Assembly: GCA_946534585.1 (NCBI GenBank)
Contig: CAMNCV010000064.1
Location: forward strand, 1-50,060
From: an uncultured Prevotellaceae bacterium
GTDB taxonomy: Bacteria; Bacteroidota; Bacteroidia; Bacteroidales; Bacteroidaceae
DNA: 50,060 nt
Direction: 5' to 3'
Made by a program: the position numbers and the translations under genes. Below are positions 18,801 to 27,785 of this stretch, piece after piece. The notes beneath the pieces were generated by a model. That model did not search any database, had not been told where the DNA came from, and saw nothing but the letters and a program-made list of their open reading frames with translations. Numbering within the stretch: the first letter of the stretch is position 1; every line of letters begins with the position of its first letter.

Positions 18801-19140
18801 TGGTGTAACCAATGGCAACGACCTCGTTAAGGGTAGTGGCATCATCCTCAAGAGTTACCTCCACTGATGTTTTACCACCTACCTTGACTGTTGCAGGTTT
18901 CATTCCGATGTATGTAATCTGCAAGTCGTGAGACGTTGAGGACATCTTGATTGTGAAGTTGCCGTCGAAGTCGGTCACGGTACCATTCTGAGTACCTGCC
19001 TCCATGACGGTAGCGCCGATTACCGGCTCTCCCAAATTGTCCTTAACGTTTCCTGTCACTGTCTGCGCCTGCACGGATGCACAAAGGAGCATCAGAATGC
19101 CAACGAGCGCATAGCGAACGTTTTTGATTTTTTCAGACAT
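15814..19140 (-). CDS. SusC/RagA-family TonB-dependent outer-membrane transporter (first system)
   Basis: A 1108-residue protein with a signal peptide ending SVQAQ. Residues about 27-95 form the carboxypeptidase-like regulatory fold (VTGNVKDNLGEPVIGATVME). The plug follows, with ALQGKISGVQVTT, VRGGTSITQSNEPLYIVDG and SIDVLKDASLTAIYGAKGGNG, all SusC hallmarks. The barrel ends in TFTFGTNITF with a terminal Phe. It imports oligosaccharides with energy from TonB-ExbBD. It is first in a five-gene operon. A -7 match lies about 190 bases upstream. No regulator (HTCS or ECF sigma/anti-sigma) is encoded nearby, so control must come from elsewhere. Confidence 0.95.
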   Translation of the reverse strand: MSEKIKNVRYALVGILMLLCASVQAQTVTGNVKDNLGEPVIGATVMEAGTQNGTVTDFDGNFTIKMSSTSHDLQITYIGMKPATVKVGGKTSVEVTLEDDATTLNEVVAIGYTSKARKDLTGSVGSISGAKLAAVPVTSAAVALQGKISGVQVTTVDGQPGADVNIKVRGGTSITQSNEPLYIVDGFQVSNINDIPPTDIASIDVLKDASLTAIYGAKGGNGVVVVTTKSAQAGKVTVSFNGNLSISHLSKKLDLMNAQQFVNYQYQWHQCDGTRSSNGKFFRSNFGNPYDLDMYSTLPSHDWQDEVMGETPLNYSSNVTVGGGSDKVKFNISLTNSEDKGIILGSGVRRTNLNIKTNVELHPKLSMQFNPKFTFRRDEGAGGDNIGTGGIIDVLKYRPTNGLREFGYIDATYADPNEENMFTFTNPKSDIAINQLIKHTYTYTNGLSLTWKPIKNLTLRTEATIGLQWQDQSRFWGGLTSEGSKNEHQNLPLAQLDDNKKLSYVWTNTANYNLTVNEDHNWSFLLGQEINHSQTRKHYQTAHLFPSKFTAREAWNNMGFGTPYKTETSLNTSDRTASFFGQVSYNYKHRYLLSGTLRADGSTMFAPGYQWGWFPSVSGAWVISEEKFMKKYEWISQLKLRAAIGISGNNHIDSDMWRVLYQINSTGGPGFGEQTQYGEKYYGNNGDNKLQNSKIKWETTVTRNIAADISLFDGRLTITPEFYWNTTRDLLYKSYLDPTLGYDNQTQNIGQVTNKGIEFAITGDILRGKDYVLSANVNFGWNKKKIDKLNGVDKVVWEENKRWKSDYKDYCLKEGSEVGLIYGFVYDGLYQFDEFYFDPLNNYIALPWGSSATDNNTSRSIGPRSDGYVTVINDVSGSSNSGIATLPGKIKFKDLDGDGRITENDRTVIGNTNPKIQGGFGLSGQWKDFDFTANFTYMLDFDINNATAYTLSSSEDNKNKFYNVLAKFADGWKYNDLDGTLTGTPGDILYRLYYVDGGTDIYKAANAGCTLWNPTDVTKKITNSYFIEDGSFLRCSDITIGYTLPKSITQKAGISKARFYVSASNLFIITGYSGYDPEVDIQTGLTCGMDYNRYPRSRTFTFGTNITF

Positions 19141-19328
19141 AGTTAGAATTGTGTTTAGTATATTTATTGATGTTGTTTCGCGTAAACACTGTTGTTATAC
19201 AAACGTTTTCTTAGGGTATCAAAATTTAACTATTTATTGTTTTTCTATTCATGAACTATTTCTCTCCCACTCTACTTCTTTCGTATTTTCCTCTCGTTGC
19301 ATCTTTTGCCTATTATGCAAAATCGTTA

Positions 19329-19336
19329 CAAAGTTA
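19329..19336 (-). promoter_or_regulatory. -7 box upstream of the first susC
   Basis: CAAAGTTA on the plus strand reads TAACTTTG on the minus strand. There is no matching -33 word, which would fit a promoter that needs an activator. The implied leader is about 185 bases. Confidence 0.35.
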
Positions 19337-19470
19337 TATAAAATTGATAAAAATTAAGTATTTTATTTATTAATTTTTGTTAACAAACCTATATTACGAA
19401 CTTTTTTTCACCGTGATGGTTCAATTATACCCTCGTTTCAAAGTTTTTCACCACCTCTTTTTCGCTTTAA

Positions 19471-19518
19471 AGGTGTGTTCTATTTATTAGCTTAGTCAGA
19501 TTTTCGAGTTTATTTTGA
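19471..19518 (+). repeat. Left end of a dispersed element, second copy of that in the mnmG leader
   Basis: The 48 bases beginning AGGTGTGTTCTATTTATTAG agree at 42 positions with 35429-35476. Both are preceded by TAAA. Right-end terminal repeat is not clearly preserved here, so this is probably a decayed copy. It lies upstream of the S46 peptidase promoter. The remaining 19141-19657 gap holds only the two promoters. Confidence 0.6.
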
Positions 19519-19591
19519 TACCTAAATCAATTATTAAAGCCACGGAAAGCGGTTTGACGCTGTTTTATTATCGTGTTCGGTTTTTTTTCTG

Positions 19592-19599
19592 TAACTTTG
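19592..19599 (+). promoter_or_regulatory. -7 box for the S46 peptidase
   Basis: TAACTTTG 58 bases before the ATG at 19658. No -33 TTTG is found at 19-21 bases. Confidence 0.45.
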
Positions 19600-19657
19600 C
19601 ACATCCTTATATTATAGGTATAACAACAACGTCAATTTTCAATAGAAAAGCATTACT

Positions 19658-21886
19658 ATGAAGAAGTTTTTCACCTCCATATTCTCACTATTGCTGACAA
19701 CCTCCGCCGCCAATGCCGACGAGGGCATGTGGATGATGCACGGCCTGCCGCAGGCTGTCTTTGAGCGGATGCAGGCCTACGGATATAAGCTGCCGGTGCA
19801 GTCGCTCACGCCACCGATGCAGGCTGATTCGACATCGGGATGTAAGACCCTTGCTGCTGCCGTGGTCAACTTCTCGGGTTACTGTACGGGCGTGGTGGTT
19901 TCGCCCGACGGACTGCTGATGACTAACCACCACTGCGGTTTCGAGGCGATAAGAAGTCACTCCACGGTGGAGCATGACTATATGCTCAATGGTTTCGTGG
20001 CTGACTCTCTCAAGGACGAACTGCCCAACGAAGGCATGTTCGTGGCTTTCATGAAAAGGCAGGACGACGTGACCGACCGCCTTCGCTCCATGGGTCTTGA
20101 CACACTCAGCGACTTTGACCGCGGTATGCTTATCGACTCACTGGAGCAGGTGCTCACCGACGAAGCAAGCGCTGCCGATTCTACACTCTACGTAGAGATT
20201 GACCCTTTCTATGAGGGTAATGCCTACTATGCCACCACCTACCGCCGCTACGACGACGTAAGACTGGTGATGGCTCTGCCAAAGTCAATGGGAAAGTTCG
20301 GAGGCGAGCGCGACAACTGGATGTGGCCACGTCAGACGTGTGACTTCTCCGTCTTCCGCGTATATGCCGACCCCGAGACTGGAATGCCGGCGGAATACAG
20401 CGAAAGGAACGTGCCACTCAATACTCAGGATTATATTCAGGTGTCTGCTGACGGCTACCACGACGGCGACTTTGCCATGACCATCGGCTACCCGGGTTCC
20501 ACGGAGCGCTATCTATCAAGCTACGGCATAGAGCAGATGCGCGACTGCGTGAATGACCCCATGCAGCAGGTGCGCGGAGTGAAGCAGCAGGTAATGAAAC
20601 GGCACATGGACTCCTCTGAGGAGGTCAGAATAAAGTATGACTCAAAATACGCACAGTCGTCAAACTACTGGAAGAATGCCATCGGCATGAACAAGTGCAT
20701 CGACAGCATCGGAATCGTACAGATGAAGCGCGGCTTCGAACAGCGGCTCACGCAGTGGCTCGACACTACCTGTGCCTACTCTACCCCTCTCAGCTTCCCT
20801 ACCCTCGCCCAGCTGTATGCCAAGCAGAAGAAGGCCATGCGGGCATATACACTCTATACGGAGACTTTTACGCGCCGTGCGAACAACGAACTGGCTACGC
20901 GTGCCACGCGCTACTGCGACGGTATGCCCGTGAAGGGACCGCAGAACAGACCACGCAAGCAGTATATGCAGTTTGATGATAACAGCAACGCCTGGGACAG
21001 AGAACTTGACATCGACGTGCTGGCTGCCCTGCTCAGCAACTACCGTGAGCAGGTGGAGCGCGACTCCATGCAGGAGTTCCTGCCGTCTTTCTATGAGACC
21101 ATAGATCGCGACTACGCTGGCAACTACCGCAGCTATGTGGAATATGTATGGGATAATTCCATCCTCATGACCACACGCCGCATACCCCTGCGATTATCAA
21201 AGAAGCTGCAACGCGACCCGGGCATCGTGATGAGCATGAGCCTCGTGGAGACGCTGGCTGACATCAGGCTGATGCTCGACCAGGTGAAAGACAGTATCAA
21301 TGAGCAGGAGCGTCTGCTCTGCGCTGCGAAGCTGCGCATGGAGCAGGAACAGCCGCACTATAGCGATGCCAACTTCACCATGCGACTCTCTTACGGACAG
21401 ATAGGCGGCTACACCATCGGCAGTAGCAACTCCGGATATATGACTACGCCGCAGTCGATGATTGACAAGATTATGCTCTGGGAGCGTGACACCGTGCTCA
21501 GTCCAAACCCCTATGAGGAGTATTTCGCCGAACCCGTATTCAAGGATTTGTTACACCAGTATGCAGCTGACTGGCACAGGGAGTTCCGGAGTGAGAACAG
21601 GGACGAAAGCGAAAGCGACAACGAAGTCTGTCCTCCTGCCCTCTGCTTCCTTTCAAACAACGACATAACGGGCGGAAACAGCGGTTCGCCGGTAATCAAT
21701 GGCCACGGCCAAGTCATCGGACTGGCCTTTGACGGCACATGGGACTCGCTTTCCTCTGACATCTACTTCGACGCCACCCTGGCGCGTACTATCTCCGTTG
21801 ACATACGCTACGTGCTATTCATGATGCGCCACTGGGCTCATGCCGAGCGGCTGCTGCGCGAAATGGGCGTAAGCAAGTCATTCTGA
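19658..21886 (+). CDS. S46-family dipeptidyl-peptidase, DPP7-like
   Basis: A 742-residue secreted serine peptidase with signal peptide MKKFFTSIFSLLLTTSAANA. The family motif TNHHCG (residues 89-94) carries the catalytic histidine and GGNSGSP (672-678) the catalytic Ser675. Eighteen residues after the serine is Gly693 (FDGTW). In Porphyromonas gingivalis this position is Gly in DPP7, which prefers hydrophobic residues, and Arg in DPP11, which prefers Asp/Glu. DPP7-type specificity is therefore inferred. The enzyme would release dipeptides from the N-terminus of peptides in the periplasm. It is transcribed between two SusC/SusD systems but on the opposite strand, so it is probably an independent unit. 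Confidence 0.92.
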   Translation: MKKFFTSIFSLLLTTSAANADEGMWMMHGLPQAVFERMQAYGYKLPVQSLTPPMQADSTSGCKTLAAAVVNFSGYCTGVVVSPDGLLMTNHHCGFEAIRSHSTVEHDYMLNGFVADSLKDELPNEGMFVAFMKRQDDVTDRLRSMGLDTLSDFDRGMLIDSLEQVLTDEASAADSTLYVEIDPFYEGNAYYATTYRRYDDVRLVMALPKSMGKFGGERDNWMWPRQTCDFSVFRVYADPETGMPAEYSERNVPLNTQDYIQVSADGYHDGDFAMTIGYPGSTERYLSSYGIEQMRDCVNDPMQQVRGVKQQVMKRHMDSSEEVRIKYDSKYAQSSNYWKNAIGMNKCIDSIGIVQMKRGFEQRLTQWLDTTCAYSTPLSFPTLAQLYAKQKKAMRAYTLYTETFTRRANNELATRATRYCDGMPVKGPQNRPRKQYMQFDDNSNAWDRELDIDVLAALLSNYREQVERDSMQEFLPSFYETIDRDYAGNYRSYVEYVWDNSILMTTRRIPLRLSKKLQRDPGIVMSMSLVETLADIRLMLDQVKDSINEQERLLCAAKLRMEQEQPHYSDANFTMRLSYGQIGGYTIGSSNSGYMTTPQSMIDKIMLWERDTVLSPNPYEEYFAEPVFKDLLHQYAADWHREFRSENRDESESDNEVCPPALCFLSNNDITGGNSGSPVINGHGQVIGLAFDGTWDSLSSDIYFDATLARTISVDIRYVLFMMRHWAHAERLLREMGVSKSF

Positions 21887-21920
21887 GCCGCTTATCCTAT
21901 CCCACAGAATTGACACTTAT

Positions 21921-22001
21921 AAAAGCATTGCGATTACACTGTAAAAGCATACATATTACGGTGTAATCGCAATGCTTTTACTGTATAATCGCAATGCTTT
22001 T
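21921..22001. repeat. 22-bp repeat array forming a long hairpin (locus B)
   Basis: AAAAGCATTGCGATTACAC (21921-21939) is perfectly complementary to GTGTAATCGCAATGCTTTT (21961-21979), and a further unit follows to 22001. GCAT cores at 21925 and 21947 and ATGC cores at 21972 and 21994 are each exactly 22 bases apart. It lies just after the S46 stop and may act as its transcript end. Confidence 0.75.
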
Positions 22002-22011
22002 GGGCAAGAAA

Positions 22012-22043
22012 GCTCCGCCGTCACAATAGCGTGACAGCGGAGC
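22012..22043. terminator. Terminator between S46 peptidase and second susD
   Basis: GCTCCGCCGTCAC (22012-22024) pairs with GTGACAGCGGAGC (22031-22043) with one mismatch and a 6-base loop. On the minus strand TTTCTT follows, fitting termination of the second susCD operon. Confidence 0.65.
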
Positions 22044-22087
22044 CGATATATTAACTACTTCACAATCAATTATTGATTGTCATTGCT

Positions 22088-22106
22088 TAAGTAGGTACAC
22101 CTACTT
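22088..22106. repeat. Compact AAGTAGGT palindrome
   Basis: TAAGTAGGT (22088-22096) faces ACCTACTT (22099-22106) with two bases between. The same half-site occurs at 27695 and as a 34-base inverted repeat at 41942. Confidence 0.5.
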
Positions 22107-22111
22107 CTATA

Positions 22112-24325
22112 TCAATATCCAGGGTTCTGCCAGAAACCAGCATCAGTCTCGGTGTACTGCAGTACGCCGTTAGCATCCTGCATCACAGCCTTGTCTGTAC
22201 GGTTCTGAACCGACTCAAACTGTGTCTGTGGAATCGGACGATAATAGTGTTTGAGGGCAATGTGCGAGGCTTGTGCATTTCGTGACTGTACATACTCAAG
22301 AAGCTTATGAGTACGCTTCAGGTCGAACCAACGCTGATATTCACCGCAAAGTTCTATAGCACGTTCCTGAAGTATGGCATCTATGTTAAATGTCATACTA
22401 GGATATACAGCACCAAAACTATTATCTTGTCCCTCGATAGCACGAGCTGAACGGAGAACATCAAGAGTAGCCTGTGCAGTAGAAGCACCATCTGTATAAA
22501 GTTCCGCCTCTGCCTCTATAAGATACATCTCTGCAAGACGCAAAACCATAATATCACGACCTGAGATTTCTCCTGTTGGGTTACTGGAATCATACTGGTC
22601 ATCAAGGAATTTCTTTATGCCTGGGAATGAACACATACCACTGATTTTTCCTGTGCCATTTGACTGTGCCGCATTGTAACGGTTGTCACCATATACATCA
22701 GAGATTGCTTTCGGCGTAGAGGTAGGCAGAGCCGTAGCAAGGTCATTAGATGTGTAAACAGGAATGTCACCACCAGTGGCAAACTGTAGACGATATTTGT
22801 TCTTTGCCTCAGCCTGCAAAGCCTGACCCTCTTCACTGTCACCATCAAGTGCAGAATAGAGTATGGCATGTCCACCACCGTTAAAGTAGTTGCCATCCTC
22901 ATCATAAGCTTCTTCATAATCCTTGAAAGTCTGGTTGGCCATTTCTGGATAATTACCCTTAACATTGTCAGCGAGTTCCTTCGGAATGTTATAGTATGTA
23001 AGCAAAGTAGCATTGTAACGCTGGTCAGTAGCTTTACAAGCATCAAGTGTACGCCACAGATAGAGTGAAGGCAAATAACGTGTGAAGCCACGTCCGTATG
23101 GAGAGTAATATTTTGCCACATCTACATTTTCGCCTGTAGATGCACTCTGAATTGTCGTCTTGCCAGCTGCAACGCGCCAGAACACTGACGTATTCTTCTG
23201 AGAACTACCACCAAGGTCATTGGCACCATTGTTCCACAGCGACACGAACATCAACAATGATGCACTGCCACCCTGTTTACCATATCCTCTGCGGGTGAGA
23301 AGAGAGTTGTATGTTCCACGTTTAACGCCAGTTTCTGTCTCATCATATCCATTAACTTCGTCTATACAGAAGCGATATGGTACACAGTTATCAAAACCTG
23401 ACGTAACGTCATTTGAATAGTGTGTAGCAAAAAGGTTCTCCTTGTTTTTGTTTGCATCCTCATTATTCATATTCCATGTGTCAGAATAACGGGTGTAAAA
23501 AGATGCTCCCGAGTTTGCAATCACATCCTTCGCTGCATCGCGAGCCTCAGCATAAAGGTCAGAATGTCCTTGCACTGCATCTCTGCCAAGCCAAGATGCA
23601 GCATAGAGAGCTACTCGCGCATACAAAGCCTCTGCTGCATAATAGCACGCACGTCCTACATTTTGTTTTACCTGTGAAGGTTGCATGAGTCCTGCTGCCT
23701 GATACTTTGTCATAGAAGTCTTGAGGTCATCAAGTATCTTTCCATATACAACAGATTCTGGCAAACGCACTGGACTTGTGTTTGTAGATGTAAAAGCAAC
23801 ATCATTATAAGGCACTGGTCCCCATGTAGCTACAATCTGTGAATAATACAACGCACGGAGGAAATATGCATCACCTTCATATACATTCTCTGTATTAGCA
23901 TCTATGTTTGAACATTTTGGAGCATATTTAAGAACATTGTTACATACATCAACACCTGCGAAGAGCATTTCCCAATACTGGTCAAGGCATGGGTTGTTGT
24001 TAACAGCATCCGTACCCGATGTAGAAGCAAAACCATAGCTGGAAGATGTCAGGTCATAGCTCAGCAGTGATTTCTGCTTATTGTCATAACCATAATAAAA
24101 CAGGTCGGTACCACACTCTGCAAGACCCAACGAAGGTTCCTTACCCCACCAGCCACGACAGAAAGAATAGGCTGAACTTACTAGTCCATCCATACCTATA
24201 GATGTATTATATTCAGAATCGGCGGTAGCACCTGCCTTGTTATCCTCTTCCAGATAATCAGAGCAGGATGTAGCTCCTAACCCAAGGGTTGCAGCCACGA
24301 GGAAAATATTTATGTATTGTTTCAT
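22112..24325 (-). CDS. SusD/RagB-family glycan-binding lipoprotein (second system)
   Basis: A 737-residue lipoprotein (signal MKQYINIFLVAATLGLGATSC). SusD signatures include SAYSFCRGWW and AYFLRALYYSQIVATWGPVPYND in the first half. Near the C-terminus are IMVLRLAEMYLIEAEAEL and ILQERAIELCGEYQRWFDLKR. It would form the lid of the second SusC transporter at the outer membrane. Only 11 bases separate it from susC. Like the first SusD it is longer than average. The divergent pectate lyase gene beyond susC is the only hint of substrate. Confidence 0.94.
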   Translation of the reverse strand: MKQYINIFLVAATLGLGATSCSDYLEEDNKAGATADSEYNTSIGMDGLVSSAYSFCRGWWGKEPSLGLAECGTDLFYYGYDNKQKSLLSYDLTSSSYGFASTSGTDAVNNNPCLDQYWEMLFAGVDVCNNVLKYAPKCSNIDANTENVYEGDAYFLRALYYSQIVATWGPVPYNDVAFTSTNTSPVRLPESVVYGKILDDLKTSMTKYQAAGLMQPSQVKQNVGRACYYAAEALYARVALYAASWLGRDAVQGHSDLYAEARDAAKDVIANSGASFYTRYSDTWNMNNEDANKNKENLFATHYSNDVTSGFDNCVPYRFCIDEVNGYDETETGVKRGTYNSLLTRRGYGKQGGSASLLMFVSLWNNGANDLGGSSQKNTSVFWRVAAGKTTIQSASTGENVDVAKYYSPYGRGFTRYLPSLYLWRTLDACKATDQRYNATLLTYYNIPKELADNVKGNYPEMANQTFKDYEEAYDEDGNYFNGGGHAILYSALDGDSEEGQALQAEAKNKYRLQFATGGDIPVYTSNDLATALPTSTPKAISDVYGDNRYNAAQSNGTGKISGMCSFPGIKKFLDDQYDSSNPTGEISGRDIMVLRLAEMYLIEAEAELYTDGASTAQATLDVLRSARAIEGQDNSFGAVYPSMTFNIDAILQERAIELCGEYQRWFDLKRTHKLLEYVQSRNAQASHIALKHYYRPIPQTQFESVQNRTDKAVMQDANGVLQYTETDAGFWQNPGY

Positions 24326-24336
24326 TTTTTTGTTTA

Positions 24337-27300
24337 TTAGAATGTTACGTTAAGACCGAGTACAACCTGCTTAGCTAGTGGGAAAGAAACGGCTCCACCA
24401 CGCTCTGAGTCATAGCTGTCAATCTTACTTGAGGTTATGAAATTCTTCAGTGAGCAGTAAACACGTGCTGAATTAATGAAGGTATTCTTTAGTATATTCT
24501 TGTCAAACTGATATGCCAAAGTTATATCCTTAATCTTGAAATAGTCAGCCTTTACCATTTGTATAGCCTCTTTATACTTACCTGGTGTGGTGCCTTCACA
24601 GCCTGGTGAAGGTATCACTGCACCAGTGTTTGAAGGTGTCCAGTAACTTAGGTCACCCCAGTTAGAACCATCGAAGGTATAGAGACCATATCCATCATAT
24701 TTCATGTAGCCTCCAAGGCGAGCCATCATCTGGAAACTCAAAGAGAATCCCTTGTATGAGAAGGTATTGGTCATACCAAGAATAGCCTTCGGAGAGCGGT
24801 TATATACAATTCGGTCGTTATTGTCATCAATCTTACCGTCACCATTCTGATCTATTACCTTTGGTGTACCTGGATTTCCAAAGTCATCATATGGCTTTAT
24901 CACTTCTATTCCTTTTGCTGCCATTTCATTTACATAGGCATCATACTCACCTAAGTTCCAGCAACCATCAACCTCATAAGCATAATAAGCACTTACAGGC
25001 TCTCCCTTACGCAGTATTTCTATACCTTTAATATTCTCGTTTGAACCAGAAGAAAGTTCATCCACCTCGTCGTGAGAGAATGTTGCAGAAGCGTTAACAT
25101 CCCACTGGAAATCCTTCGTCTTCACAGGAATGGCATTGATTGTCATTTCAAATCCTCTACCTTTTGTCTTACCTATGTTAGAAAGAGAAGATACATAAAT
25201 AGATGTTGGAGGTGCTGTTTCGTAATAGAGCAAATCATAGGTTTTAGTAAGATAGTAGTCCAAACTACCATTGATACGACCACCGAGGAAACTGTAGTCA
25301 AGACCAATGTCAAAGGCCGATGTCTTCTCCCATGTCAAATCGGTATTTGCAAGCGACATTGGTGCGGTGAATGTTGAACCAGCTGTAATGGTCGATACTG
25401 TTGCGAGTGTCTGGTAAGCATCAATAGCAGCATTACCAGAGAGACCCCAAGAAAGACGGAGCTTCAAGTTGTCAAGCCATGATCTTGTCCCAGCCATAAA
25501 AGCTTCCTCTGACATACGCCAGCCTGCACTTACTGATGGGAATGCACCCCACTTCTTTCCTTTTGCAAGTACAGAAGATCCGTCTGTACGCAAAGAAGCC
25601 TGGAAGAGATAGCAATCCATCAAAGAATAGTTTACACGTCCGAAGAATGACACCATAGATGTCTTTACATATGAAGACTTAGCATCAGGAGTTGCAATCT
25701 TTGACAAATCGTAGAAAGAACTCTGATAATAATGCTGCGCTCCACAAGCACCTGACACCGTTGATGTCTCCTTAACAGAATGTGTCACTTCATTACCCAA
25801 GAGGAAAGTAAAGTCATTAGCACCAAATTCTAAATTATAGTTAGCTGTATTCTGCATTATATACTTCGTAGAAGCTGACTTAGCCAGACTTATGTATGAA
25901 GTATGGTCACCCTGATAACGTGGCTGACTGTCCATATCTTGATACAAACCGTTACGCGAGTCAGAGCGATCTACCGTAAAATTCGTCTTCCATACAAAGC
26001 CTTTGAAAGGAGTAATCTGTAGGTATGCACTGCCAAAGAAACGAGTGGTCTCAATATTATTCTGATATGCACCTTCAACCTCATCAAGCAATGGGTTACA
26101 GTGTGAATTATAGAATGCACTCGGTTGTGGTATTATAGTACCATCATCTTTATAGGCATGAGTAATAGTAGTGAACTTCAATGCCTGATTATACACACCG
26201 CCATTACGTTTGTCATTGTCCTTATAAGAGAAGGATAACGATGTACCAACCTTAAAAATATTATTTATTTCATGGTCAACGTTAGCACGACCGGTGTAAC
26301 GCTTGAACTGGTCATTTTTCATCAAACCACGATCATCCATAAGCGAGAAGGCTACATTAAAATTGGTCTTCTGATTGCCACCACTTACGTTAACCTCATA
26401 ATTCTGCGAAACAGAATTCTTCATAATATTATCAAGCCAGTCGGTGTATGAACCATTGTTGATAATATCCATCAAGGCTATGTCTGTTTCAGGAACGGTA
26501 AGCGTTGAACCAATGACGTCTCCTATTGTAGCATTGCCAGTCGAAAAATCCCAATTGTTTTCCTTTGCAGTCTTATAGTTCTTAGCATCTATCAGACGCT
26601 GCACCTCTGCATCGCCATACATAGGCTTAACCACATTTGTAGGAGAGTTGAATGACCAATATGAGTTCAACCCCACCTGCGTCTTACCTGCCTTACCACG
26701 CTTTGTCGTGATGATGACGACACCATTGGCACCCTTAGTACCATATATAGCAGTAGATGCAGCATCCTTCAAGATGTCCATTGACTCAATCTCAGATGCA
26801 GGAATGTCGAGCGTAGAACCATATTCTACACCATCAACAAGTATCAGAGGGTCATTTGAAGCAAGAATAGAGCGATTACCACGAATATTAATATTCAAAT
26901 TGCCACCAGCTTGACCATCGCTCATCTGAAGGTCTACGCCTGGCACCTTTGCCTGCATGGCCTGTAGAGCATTGGCTGCTGCTACCTTGCCGAGGTCTTC
27001 CATCTTTACTGATGCTACGGAACCGGTGAGGTCTTTTTTCTTCATCGTGCCGTAACCTACTACTACGACGTCGTTGAGCGTCGTGGCATCATCCTCAAGG
27101 GTTACCGAGAGGCTTGACTTGCCTGCCGTGGCGAGCGACTGAGATTTCATTCCCACATAGGAGATGTTGATGTTTCCACCCTTCTTAAGGTCAAGGGTGA
27201 AGTTACCATCAATGTCGGTCACGGTACCATTCTGAGTACCCTGCTCCATTACCGTGGCTCCGATGACAGGATCACCGTTGGCGTCCTTCACCGTGCCGCT

Positions 27301-27384
27301 GATAGGCTCTGCCCATGAGGCACAGGTCGTCATGACCAGACCCGCTGCGAGCGCTAAGCGGATAGTTCTCTGTTTACCAAACAT
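24337..27384 (-). CDS. SusC/RagA-family TonB-dependent outer-membrane transporter (second system)
   Basis: A 1015-residue protein. The signal peptide ends CASWAE, followed by the regulatory fold ISGTVKDANGDPVIGATVME. The TonB-box-like VVVVGYGTMKKKDLTGSV and the plug NIRGNRSILASNDPLILVDG and SMDILKDAASTAIYGTKGANG are all intact. The barrel ends VVLGLNVTF. It shares its N-terminal design with the first SusC but the plug and barrel differ, implying a different or longer oligosaccharide. A -7 match lies about 145 bases upstream, in the 359-base gap shared with the divergent pectate lyase. Confidence 0.95.
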   Translation of the reverse strand: MFGKQRTIRLALAAGLVMTTCASWAEPISGTVKDANGDPVIGATVMEQGTQNGTVTDIDGNFTLDLKKGGNINISYVGMKSQSLATAGKSSLSVTLEDDATTLNDVVVVGYGTMKKKDLTGSVASVKMEDLGKVAAANALQAMQAKVPGVDLQMSDGQAGGNLNINIRGNRSILASNDPLILVDGVEYGSTLDIPASEIESMDILKDAASTAIYGTKGANGVVIITTKRGKAGKTQVGLNSYWSFNSPTNVVKPMYGDAEVQRLIDAKNYKTAKENNWDFSTGNATIGDVIGSTLTVPETDIALMDIINNGSYTDWLDNIMKNSVSQNYEVNVSGGNQKTNFNVAFSLMDDRGLMKNDQFKRYTGRANVDHEINNIFKVGTSLSFSYKDNDKRNGGVYNQALKFTTITHAYKDDGTIIPQPSAFYNSHCNPLLDEVEGAYQNNIETTRFFGSAYLQITPFKGFVWKTNFTVDRSDSRNGLYQDMDSQPRYQGDHTSYISLAKSASTKYIMQNTANYNLEFGANDFTFLLGNEVTHSVKETSTVSGACGAQHYYQSSFYDLSKIATPDAKSSYVKTSMVSFFGRVNYSLMDCYLFQASLRTDGSSVLAKGKKWGAFPSVSAGWRMSEEAFMAGTRSWLDNLKLRLSWGLSGNAAIDAYQTLATVSTITAGSTFTAPMSLANTDLTWEKTSAFDIGLDYSFLGGRINGSLDYYLTKTYDLLYYETAPPTSIYVSSLSNIGKTKGRGFEMTINAIPVKTKDFQWDVNASATFSHDEVDELSSGSNENIKGIEILRKGEPVSAYYAYEVDGCWNLGEYDAYVNEMAAKGIEVIKPYDDFGNPGTPKVIDQNGDGKIDDNNDRIVYNRSPKAILGMTNTFSYKGFSLSFQMMARLGGYMKYDGYGLYTFDGSNWGDLSYWTPSNTGAVIPSPGCEGTTPGKYKEAIQMVKADYFKIKDITLAYQFDKNILKNTFINSARVYCSLKNFITSSKIDSYDSERGGAVSFPLAKQVVLGLNVTF

Positions 27385-27526
27385 AAAAATTAATTAGTTA
27401 GTTAATATTGATTTGTTTATTTTTACCAATTTCCCAAAGCGGGATTGTTTCTTCACCTATTGTATTGTTCACTATGCTCAATAGTTCATTTTGCAAAGTG
27501 CAGTTAGCAAAAAGTCGAATTTGGCG

Positions 27527-27534
27527 CAAAATTA
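27527..27534 (-). promoter_or_regulatory. -7 box upstream of the second susC
   Basis: CAAAATTA on the plus strand reads TAATTTTG on the minus strand. No -33 word is present. Confidence 0.35.
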
Positions 27535-27694
27535 AATAATTTTTCTGAAATTATATACTATTCATCTATTAAAATTTGTTAAACAGAGGAAAATTACCTT
27601 GATTTTCATCAAAACAACTGCAATTAAGTATTAAAACTAAACTGGGAAATTACAAAATGCTTTTTTCGCGTCACATAAGTTTATAGGTAAATTA

Positions 27695-27714
27695 TAAGTA
27701 GGTGTGCATAATTA
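27695..27714 (+). promoter_or_regulatory. AAGTAGGT half-site upstream of the pectate lyase
   Basis: TAAGTAGGTGTGCATAATTA lies about 70-90 bases before the likely start codon and agrees at 17 of 20 positions with the arms of the inverted repeat upstream of feoAB (41942-41975). It could be an operator or a dispersed-repeat remnant. Confidence 0.4.
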
Positions 27715-27785
27715 GATTTATTTTGCAGGGGCGTTAAACCATAATGAGTTCGATTGCGTCATATATTACAAAAAAACAAATCTCA

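Noticed and set aside
19658..21886. DPP11 assignment for the S46 peptidase
   Set aside because: The residue 18 positions after the catalytic Ser is Gly (DPP7-type), not the Arg expected for acidic specificity.
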